Assembly (NCBI GenBank): GCA_022843165.1
Contig: JALHOD010000001.1
Coordinates: forward strand, 42,178-106,177
DNA from: Pseudorhodoplanes sp.
GTDB lineage: Bacteria > Pseudomonadota > Alphaproteobacteria > Rhizobiales > Xanthobacteraceae
Direction: 5' to 3'
Length of the DNA stretch: 64,000 bases
The notes beneath the pieces are model-generated. The model saw nothing but the letters and a program-made list of their open reading frames with translations. It was not told the origin of the DNA and made no database searches. Positions 8,253-16,676 of the stretch are shown here, one piece after another. Every line of letters begins with the position of its first letter. The stretch's first letter is position 1. The translations under genes and the position numbers were made by a program.

Positions 8253-9246
8253 GCCGTCATTCTGGTGGGAACGACCCGGTCTCTGGTCCCGCCTGTTATG
8301 GCCCGCAGCTTTCGTTTACGGAGCGATCGCCGCGCATCGCATGCGGCGGCAGGGACAGAGCGTCGGCATCCCGGTGATCTGCGTCGGCAATTTCACCCTC
8401 GGCGGCACCGGCAAGACTCCGACCGCGATCGTGATCGCCCGTCTGCTCACGGATGCCGGCGAAAAGCCCTTCTTCCTGACGCGCGGCTATGGCGGCCGTC
8501 TGGCCGGTCCGCTGCGCGTCGATCCCGCCACGCATCGCGCCGCCGATGTCGGCGACGAGCCGCTGCTGCTCGCGCGCCATGCGCCGGTGATCGTGGCGCA
8601 TGATCGCGCCGCCGGCGCAGCATTCGCCAGGGGCGAAGGCGCGAGCGTCATCGTCATGGATGACGGCCTGCAGAACCCGTCGCTGAAAAAGGATGTTTCG
8701 CTCGCCGTCGTCGATGGCCGCCGCGGCCTCGGCAATGCCGCGGTATTTCCGGCCGGGCCGCTGCGCGCGCCGCTGCGTGCGCAACTGGACCGCGTCAACG
8801 CCATTCTGATCGTCGGCAAGGGCGCCGGCGCGGCGCAGATCGCGGAGATCGCGCGCGCCGGCAAGCGCATCGTGTTTCATGGCCGCCTCGATCCGAAGGC
8901 CGACGCCGTCAAGGCGCTCGGCCGCAAGAAGGTGCTGGCCTTTGCCGGCATCGGCGATCCGGAAAAATTCTTTTCGACATTGGCGACCGCCGGCATCGAG
9001 GCCACGGCGGAGGAGAGTTTCCCCGACCATCATGTCTATACCCAGGCCGATGCCGAACGGCTGCTCGCGCGCGCCGACACCGACAAGCTCGTTCCGCTCA
9101 CCACCGAGAAGGACATGGCGCGGCTGGCGGGCGGCGACGGCGCGCTCGCGACCTTGCGGACGCGGGCGAAGGATCTGCCGGTGACGCTGGTGATCGAGGA
9201 AGACGGGGCGCTGCGGAAATTGCTGCGCCAGACGCTCAAGGCGTGA
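8245..9246 (+). CDS. lpxK: tetraacyldisaccharide 4'-kinase LpxK
   Basis: A 333-residue kinase that phosphorylates the 4' position of disaccharide-1-phosphate to form lipid IVA. An N-terminal membrane-associated helix precedes the P-loop, which here is GNFTLGGTGKTPT, and the Walker B-like VIVMDDGLQNPSL follows; the C-terminal FAGIGDPEKFF and FPDHHVYTQADAERL motifs are typical of the family. It is the last gene of the plus-strand pmbA-to-lpxK run. Confidence 0.95.
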   Translation: MREPSFWWERPGLWSRLLWPAAFVYGAIAAHRMRRQGQSVGIPVICVGNFTLGGTGKTPTAIVIARLLTDAGEKPFFLTRGYGGRLAGPLRVDPATHRAADVGDEPLLLARHAPVIVAHDRAAGAAFARGEGASVIVMDDGLQNPSLKKDVSLAVVDGRRGLGNAAVFPAGPLRAPLRAQLDRVNAILIVGKGAGAAQIAEIARAGKRIVFHGRLDPKADAVKALGRKKVLAFAGIGDPEKFFSTLATAGIEATAEESFPDHHVYTQADAERLLARADTDKLVPLTTEKDMARLAGGDGALATLRTRAKDLPVTLVIEEDGALRKLLRQTLKA

Positions 9247-9252
9247 TCGCGC

Positions 9253-9477
9253 TCAGCGCGCGCGGCCGGCGGATTGCCGCTCAAACACCGCGGCCGGCGA
9301 GACATAGGCCTCCTGCAGATCGACGCTCCAGTATTTCAGTTCCTCCAGCGGAATCGGAACGCCGGTCTGCGCGCAGCGCACGAAGGCCCCCGGCTTCACG
9401 ATGCGGAAATCGCCGTCGAGGAACTTGACCTCGGCTTCGCCCGCCATGGGCTGGGGACGGTCCATTCGATTGAGCAC
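9253..9477 (-). CDS. DUF2093 domain protein
   Basis: A 74-residue protein with the family pattern VKFLDGDFRIVKPGAFVRCAQTG and LEELKYWSVDLQEAYVSP. Function unknown. The GTG at 9477 is chosen over the ATG at 9465 because a GAGGAG sequence stands eight bases before it. It is convergent with lpxK and lies downstream of xseA on the same strand. Two single cysteines are not paired as in a zinc ribbon. Confidence 0.85.
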   Translation of the reverse strand: MLNRMDRPQPMAGEAEVKFLDGDFRIVKPGAFVRCAQTGVPIPLEELKYWSVDLQEAYVSPAAVFERQSAGRAR

Positions 9478-9621
9478 GCGCGGGTCTCCTCAACTCTCAA
9501 AGAAGGGCCGGCACCGGACGGGGCCGCGAAGCGAAGAGCCATAACATAGTGGCTGGGCGACGGCCTTCAAACCCGCCCCGCGCAGCCCTGACCGGGAAAT
9601 TCCACAGGGCTGGCCGGACAA

Positions 9622-9700
9622 TACCCCAAGGGCCCCCTGAGCGCCCGGACACGGTCGCTGACGGCCTGTGCGGCGGACCTCCCAAGGGCCCCCCCCCCCG
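9622..9700. repeat. G/C-rich direct repeat with an 11-base C homopolymer
   Basis: The 229-bp gap between DUF2093 and xseA contains two copies of an AAGGGCCCCC-type sequence, at about 9628-9640 and 9682-9699. The second copy has expanded to an uninterrupted run of 11 C residues (9689-9699) just downstream of the xseA stop. No gene was seen in the gap. Confidence 0.6.
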
Positions 9701-9706
9701 CACCGG

Positions 9707-11146
9707 TCAGCCGAACAGGCTGCCCTGCCCGCCCTTGCCGCCGCCCGGATTACCGCTCCTGGCGCGCGGCCGGACGGGCGCCGGTTCGGAACCCGGTTCG
9801 TCGGCGGTGGCGGCGACGCGGCCGTCGGAGAATTCGATCTCCATCCGCATCCCCGCCGTGACCGCCGCCGCCGCGCGCAACGGCGCGCCGTCGGCGCCGC
9901 GCACCAGCGCGAAGCCGCGCTCCAGCACGCCGCGATAGGAATAGGCCGTCAGCAACTGGCCGAGCGAACTCAGCCGGTCCCTGCGCCGTCCGAGATAAAC
10001 GCCAAAGGCGCGACGGCCGCGCTGTCCGAACGCCGCCACCACTTCGTCGCAACGCGTCAGCCGCGACCGCAGCAATTGCGGCGAGAGCCGCGACGCGATG
10101 CGCGAGAGCTGGGTATGATGGATCTGCGCATTCGCCCGCAACGCGCGCGGCAGACGGTCCGCCGCCGCGTCGAGCCGTTGACGTGGGATAGCAAGCAGCG
10201 CATCGAGGCTCGGCAGCGCGCGCGAAGCCGCGCGCAATTCGCTGCGGCGCGCCTCCTGCCCGCGCGCCCAGCAGGCGGCGAGCCGGCGCACCTGCGTCGC
10301 GATGCGCGACAGCAGATCCGAGCGCACCGGCACCGCCATCTCGGCCGCGGCGGTCGGCGTCGGCGCGCGCCGGTCGGAGGCGAAATCGATCAGCGTGACG
10401 TCGGTCTCGTGGCCGACCGCGGAGATCAGCGGGATCAGGCTGTCGGCAGCCGCGCGCACCACGATCTCTTCGTTGAACGACCACAGATCCTCCAGCGAGC
10501 CGCCGCCGCGCGCGACGATGATCACATCCGGGCGCGGAATCTGTCCGTCCTCCGGCAGCGCGTTGAAACCCTGGATCGCCGCCGCCACTTCCGCCGCCGA
10601 GGTCTCGCCCTGCACCCGCACCGGCCACACGATCACATGCGCGGGAAAGCGGTCCTCGAGACGATGCAGGATGTCGCGGATCACCGCGCCGGTCGGCGAT
10701 GTGACGACGCCGATCACGCGCGGCAGATACGGCAGCAGCTGCTTGCGCGCCGCGTCGAACAATCCTTCGGCCGCGAGCTTCTTCTTGCGTTCCTCCAGCA
10801 GCGCCATCAGCGCGCCGAGGCCGGAGGGCTCCAGCGTCTCGATCACGATCTGGTAATTGGAGCGGCCGGGATAGGTGGTGATGCGGCCGGTGACGATGAC
10901 CTCGAGCCCCTCCTCCGGCTTGACGCGCAGCTTGCCGAACACGCCTTTCCAGATCACCGCGTCGATGCGCGCGCCCTCGTCCTTGAGCGCGAAATAGACG
11001 TGGCCGGAGGAATGCGGCCCGCGATAGCCGGAAATCTCGCCGCGCACCCGCACATGGCTGAAATTGTCCTCGACCGTGCGCTTCAGCGCGGCGGAGACTT
11101 CGGAAACGCTCAATTCCACAAGATTGAGGCGGGCGGTATCGGTCAT
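9707..11146 (-). CDS. xseA: exodeoxyribonuclease VII large subunit XseA
   Basis: A 479-residue subunit of ExoVII, which degrades single-stranded DNA from both ends. An N-terminal OB fold (residues ~10-105, with the signature [28 protein letters not shown]) is followed by the catalytic domain containing [30 protein letters not shown] and [28 protein letters not shown], then a helical region. The small subunit XseB is not in the window. The ATG at 11146 is 76 bp from the divergent purD start. Confidence 0.96.
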   Translation of the reverse strand: MTDTARLNLVELSVSEVSAALKRTVEDNFSHVRVRGEISGYRGPHSSGHVYFALKDEGARIDAVIWKGVFGKLRVKPEEGLEVIVTGRITTYPGRSNYQIVIETLEPSGLGALMALLEERKKKLAAEGLFDAARKQLLPYLPRVIGVVTSPTGAVIRDILHRLEDRFPAHVIVWPVRVQGETSAAEVAAAIQGFNALPEDGQIPRPDVIIVARGGGSLEDLWSFNEEIVVRAAADSLIPLISAVGHETDVTLIDFASDRRAPTPTAAAEMAVPVRSDLLSRIATQVRRLAACWARGQEARRSELRAASRALPSLDALLAIPRQRLDAAADRLPRALRANAQIHHTQLSRIASRLSPQLLRSRLTRCDEVVAAFGQRGRRAFGVYLGRRRDRLSSLGQLLTAYSYRGVLERGFALVRGADGAPLRAAAAVTAGMRMEIEFSDGRVAATADEPGSEPAPVRPRARSGNPGGGKGGQGSLFG

Positions 11147-11222
11147 TGCAGGCGAATCTCTTGCGGGCGGGTCGCGTCATGCTACACCACCCCGACGTCG
11201 TATCTAATCCGGCCTGCCCCTG

Positions 11223-12506
11223 ATGAACATCCTCCTTCTCGGCTCCGGCGGGCGCGAACATGCGCTGGCCTGGAAAATGGCCGCGAGCCCCCTTACGGAC
11301 CGCCTCTATTGCGCCCCCGGCAATGCCGGCATCGCGCAGGAGGCGGAGCTTGTTCCGATCGACCTCGGCGACCATGCGGCGGTGATCGCCTTCTGCAAGG
11401 CCAGCCAGATCGACCTCGTGGTCGTCGGGCCGGAAGCGCCGCTCTGCGCCGGCATCGTCGACGATCTGGAAGCAGCCGGCATCAAGGCGTTCGGTCCGAG
11501 CAAGAAGGCCGCGCAGCTCGAAGGCTCCAAGGGCTTCACCAAGGATCTGTGCAAGGCAAGCAACATTCCGACCGCGGACTATGAACGCTTCACCTCCGCC
11601 GCGCCGGCGAAGGATTATGTCCGCGCGCAGGGCGCTCCCATCGTCGTGAAGGCGGACGGCCTCGCCGCCGGCAAGGGCGTGGTGGTGGCGGAGACGCTTG
11701 AGCAGGCGCTCGAGGCGATCGACATGATGTTCGCCGGTTCGCTCGGCGAGGCCGGCGCGGAAGTCGTGGTCGAGGAATTCCTGTCGGGCGAGGAAGCCTC
11801 CTTCTTCGCGCTCTGCGACGGCGTCACCGCCATTCCGCTGGCCTCCGCACAGGACCACAAGCGCGCCTTCGACAACGATCATGGACCGAATACCGGCGGC
11901 ATGGGCGCCTATTCGCCCGCGCCGGTGATGACCGACGAGATGGTCAAGCGCACGATGGACGAGATCGTGATGCCGACCATGCGCGCCATGAGCGCAATGG
12001 GCGCGCCTTACAAGGGCGTGCTGTTCGCCGGGCTGATGATCACCGCCGAGGGTCCGAAGCTGATCGAATACAATGCGCGCTTCGGCGATCCGGAGACGCA
12101 GGTGCTGATGCTGCGCCTGATGTCGGATCTGGTGCCGGCGCTGATGGCGTCGCGCGACGGCGTGCTGAAGAATTTCGATCTGCGCTGGTATCCGGAACCG
12201 GCCCTCACCGTGGTGATGGCGTCGAAGGGCTATCCCGGCGATTACAAGAAGAACACCGTCATCAAGGGCCTCGATCAGGCGGCGGCGATGGACGGCGTGG
12301 AGATTTTCCACGCCGGCACCAGGGCCGAAGGCGGCGTCATTCTCGCGACCGGCGGACGCGTGCTGAATGTCTGCGGCATCGGCACCACCGTGGGCGAGGC
12401 CCAGGCCCGCGCCTATGCAGCCGTCGACAGGATCGACTGGCCGGAGGGTTTTTGCCGCCGCGATATCGGGCGCCGGGCGATTGAACGGGAGAAGTCGAGT
12501 TCATAA
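11223..12506 (+). CDS. purD: phosphoribosylamine--glycine ligase PurD
   Basis: A 427-residue ATP-grasp enzyme (GAR synthetase) of purine synthesis. Typical features are [18 protein letters not shown] at the N terminus, [12 protein letters not shown], the ATP-grasp segment with [39 protein letters not shown], and [15 protein letters not shown]. Length is normal. It is divergent from xseA and followed by a palindromic intergenic repeat. Confidence 0.97.
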   Translation: MNILLLGSGGREHALAWKMAASPLTDRLYCAPGNAGIAQEAELVPIDLGDHAAVIAFCKASQIDLVVVGPEAPLCAGIVDDLEAAGIKAFGPSKKAAQLEGSKGFTKDLCKASNIPTADYERFTSAAPAKDYVRAQGAPIVVKADGLAAGKGVVVAETLEQALEAIDMMFAGSLGEAGAEVVVEEFLSGEEASFFALCDGVTAIPLASAQDHKRAFDNDHGPNTGGMGAYSPAPVMTDEMVKRTMDEIVMPTMRAMSAMGAPYKGVLFAGLMITAEGPKLIEYNARFGDPETQVLMLRLMSDLVPALMASRDGVLKNFDLRWYPEPALTVVMASKGYPGDYKKNTVIKGLDQAAAMDGVEIFHAGTRAEGGVILATGGRVLNVCGIGTTVGEAQARAYAAVDRIDWPEGFCRRDIGRRAIEREKSSS

Positions 12507-12511
12507 CTCTC

Positions 12512-12605
12512 CTTCGTCATGCCCGGGCTTGTCCCGGGCATCCACGTCTTTACAGTCCGAAAATAAAACGTGGATCGCCGGGACAAGCCCGGCGATGACG
12601 ACAAG
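12512..12605. repeat. palindromic intergenic repeat, family A
   Basis: Two hairpins back to back: CATGCCCGGGCTTGTCCCGGGCAT-type sequence at 12518-12541, and GGATCGCCGGGACAAGCCCGGCGATGACG at 12572-12600, with the ends ACGTCTT / AACGTGGAT also complementary. The whole forms one long inverted repeat. A shorter relative is at 19811-19841. Such elements are abundant between genes in Bradyrhizobium relatives. It could act as a terminator-like structure after purD. Confidence 0.8.
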
Positions 12606-12619
12606 AGAAAGTGTTCTGC

Positions 12620-13519
12620 ATGTCCGATCTCGCCGATCTGTTTCCCGGGTTTGAATCGCACTGGATCGACACCTCGATCGGACGGATGTTCGCGCGCACG
12701 GGCGGCGAAGGCGCGCCGCTGCTGCTGCTGCACGGTTACGCGCAATGCAATGTGATGTGGCATCGCGTGGCGCCGAAACTCGCCGAACGCTTCAGGCTCA
12801 TCATCCCGGACCTGCCCGGCTATGGCTGGTCGGCAGCGCCGCCACCCGGCAAGGGCCATACGCCCTACGACAAGCGCTCGATGGCCAATGTCATGATCGA
12901 GATCATGGAGAAGCTCGGCCATGTCCGCTTTCATCTGGCCGGGCACGATCGCGGCGGCCGCGTCGCCTACCGGCTGGCGCTCGATCATCCGGGGCGTCTT
13001 GTGAAGCTCGCGGTGCTCGACATCATCCCGACCTTCGAGATGTGGCACCGCATGGATCACACGCTGGCGATGAAGGTCTGGCACTGGCAATTCCTGGCGC
13101 AGAAATATCCGCTGCCGGAAACGCTCATCAGCAAGGCGCCGGTCGATTATCTCGACTGGAAGATGGCGAGTTGGACCAAGAAAAAGGACCTGTCGGCCTT
13201 CGACCCGCGGGCGCTGGCGCATTACCGCGCGTTCTTTTCCGACCCGCTGCGCATCCACGCCACCTGCGAGGATTATCGCGCCGGCGAATCCGTCGACCTT
13301 GCCTATGACGAGATCGACCACGCCGCCCGCAACAGGATCGCGGCGCCGCTGCTGGCGCTGTGGGGCGCCGCCGGCATTCCGAGCGAGAACACCCCGCTCA
13401 ATGTCTGGCGCGGCTGGGCCAAGGAGGTGTCGGGCAAGCCGATCGATTCCGGCCATTTCCTGGCGGAGGAAAATCCCGACGCCACGGCGGCTGCGTTAAT
13501 CGATTTCTTCCGGCCCTGA
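12620..13519 (+). CDS. alpha/beta hydrolase, fluoroacetate dehalogenase-like
   Basis: A 299-residue alpha/beta hydrolase closely resembling the fluoroacetate dehalogenase of Rhodopseudomonas palustris (RPA1163), which cleaves the C-F bond of fluoroacetate to glycolate and fluoride. Counting from the ATG at 12620, the nucleophile Asp falls at 110 in GHDRGGR, with Arg111 and Arg114; Asp134 in LDII; His155-Trp156 in KVWHWQFLA; Tyr219 in CEDYRAG; and the catalytic His at 279 in SGHFLAEE. These are the catalytic, carboxylate-binding and halide-pocket positions I recall from that enzyme, almost all at identical numbering. The ATG is preferred over an in-frame GTG nine bases upstream. The true substrate (fluoroacetate, chloroacetate or another 2-haloacid) is inferred. 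Confidence 0.85.
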   Translation: MSDLADLFPGFESHWIDTSIGRMFARTGGEGAPLLLLHGYAQCNVMWHRVAPKLAERFRLIIPDLPGYGWSAAPPPGKGHTPYDKRSMANVMIEIMEKLGHVRFHLAGHDRGGRVAYRLALDHPGRLVKLAVLDIIPTFEMWHRMDHTLAMKVWHWQFLAQKYPLPETLISKAPVDYLDWKMASWTKKKDLSAFDPRALAHYRAFFSDPLRIHATCEDYRAGESVDLAYDEIDHAARNRIAAPLLALWGAAGIPSENTPLNVWRGWAKEVSGKPIDSGHFLAEENPDATAAALIDFFRP

Positions 13520-13525
13520 CCCGCC

Positions 13526-13975
13526 ATGAAGCGGGAGGCTAAATATTCCCGGCCGCCCTTCATGCCTGAAGGCATAACGCAGCAGATATATAATCGTTGG
13601 CTTCATCGAAAGGCAGTGGCTCACTGCAGACGAGATCGAAAACGCGGGAATCATCTCGCAACAATTGAGCAATACAAGATAGCAACTCACAAAGCGGCCG
13701 TGAGTTCAAACGGAAAAGATGAATACACGGGCGAATATTTGAATTGGATTCTGATCAGCAAGTACGACAACGTAGAGTCATCAGATAGAAAACGGCATTA
13801 CAAGGCTGAGTTTGCATTACTTCCTACCGTTGATCATGTCGGTGATGGGCTGGGAGAAGTCGATTTCAAGATTTGCGGATGGCGCACCAACGACGCAAAG
13901 AATGATATGAGTTATGCTGATTTTCTGAATTTGTGTCGCAAGGTAATCAACTTTGCAAAGCAAGATCGACGGTGA
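13526..13975 (+). CDS. low-GC orphan protein, possible HNH-like nuclease
   Basis: A 149-residue basic protein in a stretch of about 40% GC (counted over 13741-13800), far below its neighbours. The C-terminal half has EYTGEYLNW, then LLPTVDHVGDG and, 10 residues on, FKICGWRTNDAKNDMSYADFLNLC. The spacing of D-H, a C, and N-D-x-K-N resembles the beta-beta-alpha-metal HNH core (DH ... C ... N..K), but the first Cys pair of a classical HNH is missing, so nuclease activity is only a suggestion. It begins seven bases after the hydrolase stop and its end overlaps the next gene. It looks like an acquired cargo gene. Confidence 0.65.
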   Translation: MKREAKYSRPPFMPEGITQQIYNRWLHRKAVAHCRRDRKRGNHLATIEQYKIATHKAAVSSNGKDEYTGEYLNWILISKYDNVESSDRKRHYKAEFALLPTVDHVGDGLGEVDFKICGWRTNDAKNDMSYADFLNLCRKVINFAKQDRR

Positions 13976-15053
13976 CCCGATCGACCGCCAGACGGCGTTT
14001 TCCGGCACCCGCGAGGTGGCGGCGGCGTTGCGCATCGACGTCGCGCAGCTGCAGGATTATCTGCACGCACATGTGCCGGGTTTTGCCGGCCCGCTGACGG
14101 TGAAGCAGTTCAGGGGCGGGCAATCCAACCCAACCTATCTGCTGGAGACGCCCGCAAGCTGGTATGTCCTGCGCCGCAAGCCGCCGGGCAAGCTGCTGCC
14201 TTCGGCGCATGCGGTGGATCGCGAATTCCGCATCATTGGCGCGCTGCACGCACAAGGCTTTCCGGTCGCCGAACCGGTCCTGTATTGCGCCGACGACAGC
14301 GTCGCCGGCACGGCGTTCTATGTGATGAGCTTTGTCGAGGGCCGTGTGTTCTGGGAGCCGTCCATGCCGGACTCCGATCCGGCCGAACGCGCGGCCGTGT
14401 ACGACCACATGAATGCCACGCTGGCGCGGCTGCACAGTTTCGATCCCGCCGCGATCGGCCTTGGCGATTTCGGCAAGGGCGAAAACTATGTCGCGCGCCA
14501 GGTCGAGCGCTGGTCGAAACAATATCGCGCCTCGGAGACCGAGACGATTCCGGAGATGGACCGACTGATCGCCTGGCTGCCGCAGCACGTGCCGCCGCAA
14601 CAGGCTTTGCGGATCGTGCATGGTGATTACCGCCTCGACAACACCATCGTCGATGCGCGCGCGCCGAGGATCGTCGCGGTACTGGACTGGGAATTGTCCA
14701 CGCTCGGCGATCCGCTCGCCGATTTTTCCTATCACCTGATGCAATGGCACATGCCGCAATCGGACTCCGCAGCCGGCACCGGCTCGCTGGTCGGCCGCGA
14801 TCTCGCCGCGCTCGGGTTGCCCTCTCTCCAGCAATATGTCGACGCCTATGCCGCGCGCACCGGCTTCGATCCGCGCCCGCATCTGCCGCATTATCTTGCG
14901 TATAATTTCTTCCGCCTCGCCGCCATTTTGCAAGGCATTGTCGGGCGCGTGCGCGACGGCACGGCAACCAGCGACAACGCACCGGCGAAAGCGCAGATGG
15001 TGCGCCCGCTGGCGGTGAAGGCGTGGGAGTTTGCGGAAGCTGCACACACTTGA
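13953..15053 (+). CDS. phosphotransferase family protein (APH/ACAD10-type)
   Basis: A 366-residue protein of the aminoglycoside phosphotransferase-like kinase fold, in the branch related to the N-terminal domain of ACAD10/11 and often linked to acyl-CoA metabolism. Seen are VKQFRGGQSNPTYLLET (nucleotide loop), the catalytic loop IVHGDYRLDNTIVD and the metal site VAVLDWELSTLGDPLADFSYHL. A stop at 13944-13946 and the absence of any nearby ATG leave a TTG at 13953 as the only usable start; this codon sits inside the inserted upstream ORF, so the native start may have been lost. Confidence 0.88.
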   Translation: MQSKIDGDPIDRQTAFSGTREVAAALRIDVAQLQDYLHAHVPGFAGPLTVKQFRGGQSNPTYLLETPASWYVLRRKPPGKLLPSAHAVDREFRIIGALHAQGFPVAEPVLYCADDSVAGTAFYVMSFVEGRVFWEPSMPDSDPAERAAVYDHMNATLARLHSFDPAAIGLGDFGKGENYVARQVERWSKQYRASETETIPEMDRLIAWLPQHVPPQQALRIVHGDYRLDNTIVDARAPRIVAVLDWELSTLGDPLADFSYHLMQWHMPQSDSAAGTGSLVGRDLAALGLPSLQQYVDAYAARTGFDPRPHLPHYLAYNFFRLAAILQGIVGRVRDGTATSDNAPAKAQMVRPLAVKAWEFAEAAHT

Positions 15054-15054
15054 G

Positions 15055-15081
15055 TTATCCCTCCCCGCTTGCGGGGGAGGA
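15055..15081. terminator. G/C-rich hairpin between convergent genes (repeat family D)
   Basis: CCCTCCCCGC-TT-GCGGGGGAGG forms a strong stem between the phosphotransferase stop and the tadA stop. It has no long T tract, so intrinsic termination is only probable. The same core recurs inside rluB at 16413 and 16545. Confidence 0.55.
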
Positions 15082-15082
15082 A

Positions 15083-15511
15083 TTAACGTCTCTCTTTGAA
15101 AAAATCCCTCAGCAGCGCCGCCGCCTCGCTCTCGCCGATCCCGCCATAGATGTCCGGCCGGTGATGGCAGGTCGGCTGCGAGAAGAACCGCACCCCGCTT
15201 TCCACCGCCCCGCCTTTCGGATCGGCGGCGCCGTAATAGAGCCGCCGGACGCGGGCGAAGGAGATCGCCGCCGCGCACATCGTGCAGGGCTCCAGCGTCA
15301 CATACAGATCGCAGTCGGTGAGCCGTTCGGAGCCCAGAATCGCCGCCGCCTGCCGGATCGCCAGCAATTCGGCATGCGCGGTCGGATCGCGGTCGGTCAG
15401 CGTGCGGTTGCCGGTCCGCGCGACGATGTCGCCATTGCGGACGATCACGCAGCCGACCGGCACTTCGCCGGCCGCCGCCGCGGCGCGGGCGGCCTCGAGG
15501 GCGACGTCCAT
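15083..15511 (-). CDS. tadA: tRNA-specific adenosine deaminase TadA
   Basis: A 142-residue zinc deaminase that converts A34 to inosine in tRNA-Arg(ACG). The zinc/catalytic motifs HAELLAIRQAA (HAE) and LEPCTMCAAAIS (PCxxC) are present, as is GEVPVGCVIV near the start. The ATG at 15511 is chosen over an upstream TTG because the product then begins like known TadA proteins. Confidence 0.95.
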   Translation of the reverse strand: MDVALEAARAAAAAGEVPVGCVIVRNGDIVARTGNRTLTDRDPTAHAELLAIRQAAAILGSERLTDCDLYVTLEPCTMCAAAISFARVRRLYYGAADPKGGAVESGVRFFSQPTCHHRPDIYGGIGESEAAALLRDFFKERR

Positions 15512-15584
15512 GAATGAGGGTGCGGCCAAGCTCGTGTCGGTCCCTGAAAGCTGCTATCAGGCGGCTCCTTAGGCGACTTTCACA

Positions 15585-16676
15585 ATGGCCCGCAAGAGCA
15601 GCTTCAAACCCCGCAAATCCGCGCCGTCCGGACCCGCTCCGGAGGCCGCCAGCCCCGAAGGCGAACGCATCGCCAAGGTGATGGCGCGCGCCGGGCTGTG
15701 CTCGCGGCGCGAGGCGGAGAGCTGGATCGCGGACCGCCGGGTCTCGGTGAACGGGGCGGTGATCTCCTCGCCGGCCCTGAACGTGACCCCGGCCGACAGG
15801 ATCAGCGTCGACGGCAAGCCGCTGCCGCAGGCCGAGCGCACCCGGCTGTTCCTGTATCACAAGCCGCGCGGGCTGGTGACCACGCATGCCGATCCGGAAA
15901 AGCGCCCGACCATTTTCGAGAAACTGCCGAAAACCCTGCCGCGCGTGGTCAGCGTCGGGCGGCTGGATCTGAACACCGAGGGCCTGCTGCTGCTCACCAA
16001 TGACGGCGGCCTCGCGCGCGTGCTGGAATTGCCCGATACCGGCTGGCTGCGGCGCTATCGCGTGCGCGCCAACGGCAAGGTGACGCAGCCGCAGCTCGAC
16101 GCCCTGCGCAAGGGCGTGACCGTCGACGGCATCCGCTACGGCGCGATCGAGGCCACGCTCGATCGCGAACAGGGCGCCAATGTCTGGCTCACCTTTGCGA
16201 TCCGCGAGGGCAAGAACCGCGAAGTCCGCAACGTGCTGGAGTATCTCGGGCTGAAGGTGAACCGGCTGATCCGGGTGTCGTTCGGCCCGTTCCAGCTCGG
16301 CGATCTGCCGGAGGGCGGCGTCGAGGAAATCCGCACCCGGCATCTGCGCGAGCAACTGGGCGAGCGCATCGCCGTCCAGGCCGGCGTGGACTTTGAAGGG
16401 CCGATGACGGTTATCCCTCCCCCGCTTGCGGGGGAGGGTGGGCGCGAGCGCAGCGAGCGGCCGGATGGGGGCAAGCGGCCCAGTGCTCAAGCATCGAAGC
16501 CAAGTAAAACGTCCCCCACCCGCTCGCCTTCGGCGAGCACCCTCCCCCGCAAGCGGGGGAGGGATGAAAGCAACGGGCGCCGCGAAAAGACCTTCGACAA
16601 ACCGACCCACGCGGGACCGGGCGGCAAACCGAAACGCCGTCCGCCCTCCCGCTACAAGGGCAAGCGGGACCGCTGA
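15585..16676 (+). CDS. rluB: 23S rRNA pseudouridine synthase, RluB/RsuA family
   Basis: A 363-residue pseudouridine synthase. After a basic N-terminal tail, an S4 RNA-binding domain (residues ~25-80, with MARAGLCSRREAESWI) is followed by the catalytic domain with the nucleophile in VGRLDLNTEGLLLLTNDGG. The closest type is RluB (U2605 of 23S rRNA). The catalytic domain ends near residue 265; the rest of the protein is an unusual extension whose middle part (about residues 277-328) is encoded by a palindromic repeat (16413-16566). The tail beyond is lysine/arginine rich. The stop overlaps the rsmD ATG by one base. Confidence 0.92.
   Translation: MARKSSFKPRKSAPSGPAPEAASPEGERIAKVMARAGLCSRREAESWIADRRVSVNGAVISSPALNVTPADRISVDGKPLPQAERTRLFLYHKPRGLVTTHADPEKRPTIFEKLPKTLPRVVSVGRLDLNTEGLLLLTNDGGLARVLELPDTGWLRRYRVRANGKVTQPQLDALRKGVTVDGIRYGAIEATLDREQGANVWLTFAIREGKNREVRNVLEYLGLKVNRLIRVSFGPFQLGDLPEGGVEEIRTRHLREQLGERIAVQAGVDFEGPMTVIPPPLAGEGGRERSERPDGGKRPSAQASKPSKTSPTRSPSASTLPRKRGRDESNGRREKTFDKPTHAGPGGKPKRRPPSRYKGKRDR
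16413..16566. repeat. palindromic repeat (family D) embedded in rluB
   Basis: CCTCCCCCGC-TT-GCGGGGGAGG at 16417-16438 and CCTCCCCCGCAAGCGGGGGAGGG at 16542-16564 flank a middle segment whose arms also pair (GTGGGCGCGAGCGCAGCGAGCGG against its partner around 16515-16545). The element lies wholly inside rluB and is read through without a stop, giving a Pro/Arg/Ser-rich peptide. Single hairpins of the same core are at 15055 and 60181. Confidence 0.8.

Noticed and set aside
9750-12311. An 853-codon open frame on the minus strand over xseA and purD
   Set aside because: It is out of frame with xseA and antisense to purD, both of which are clearly real.
12620-15053. A haloacid catabolic operon including the phosphotransferase
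   Set aside because: The two genes are separated by an inserted ORF and the phosphotransferase family has no known role in haloacid use; no glycolate or fluoride-export gene is adjacent.
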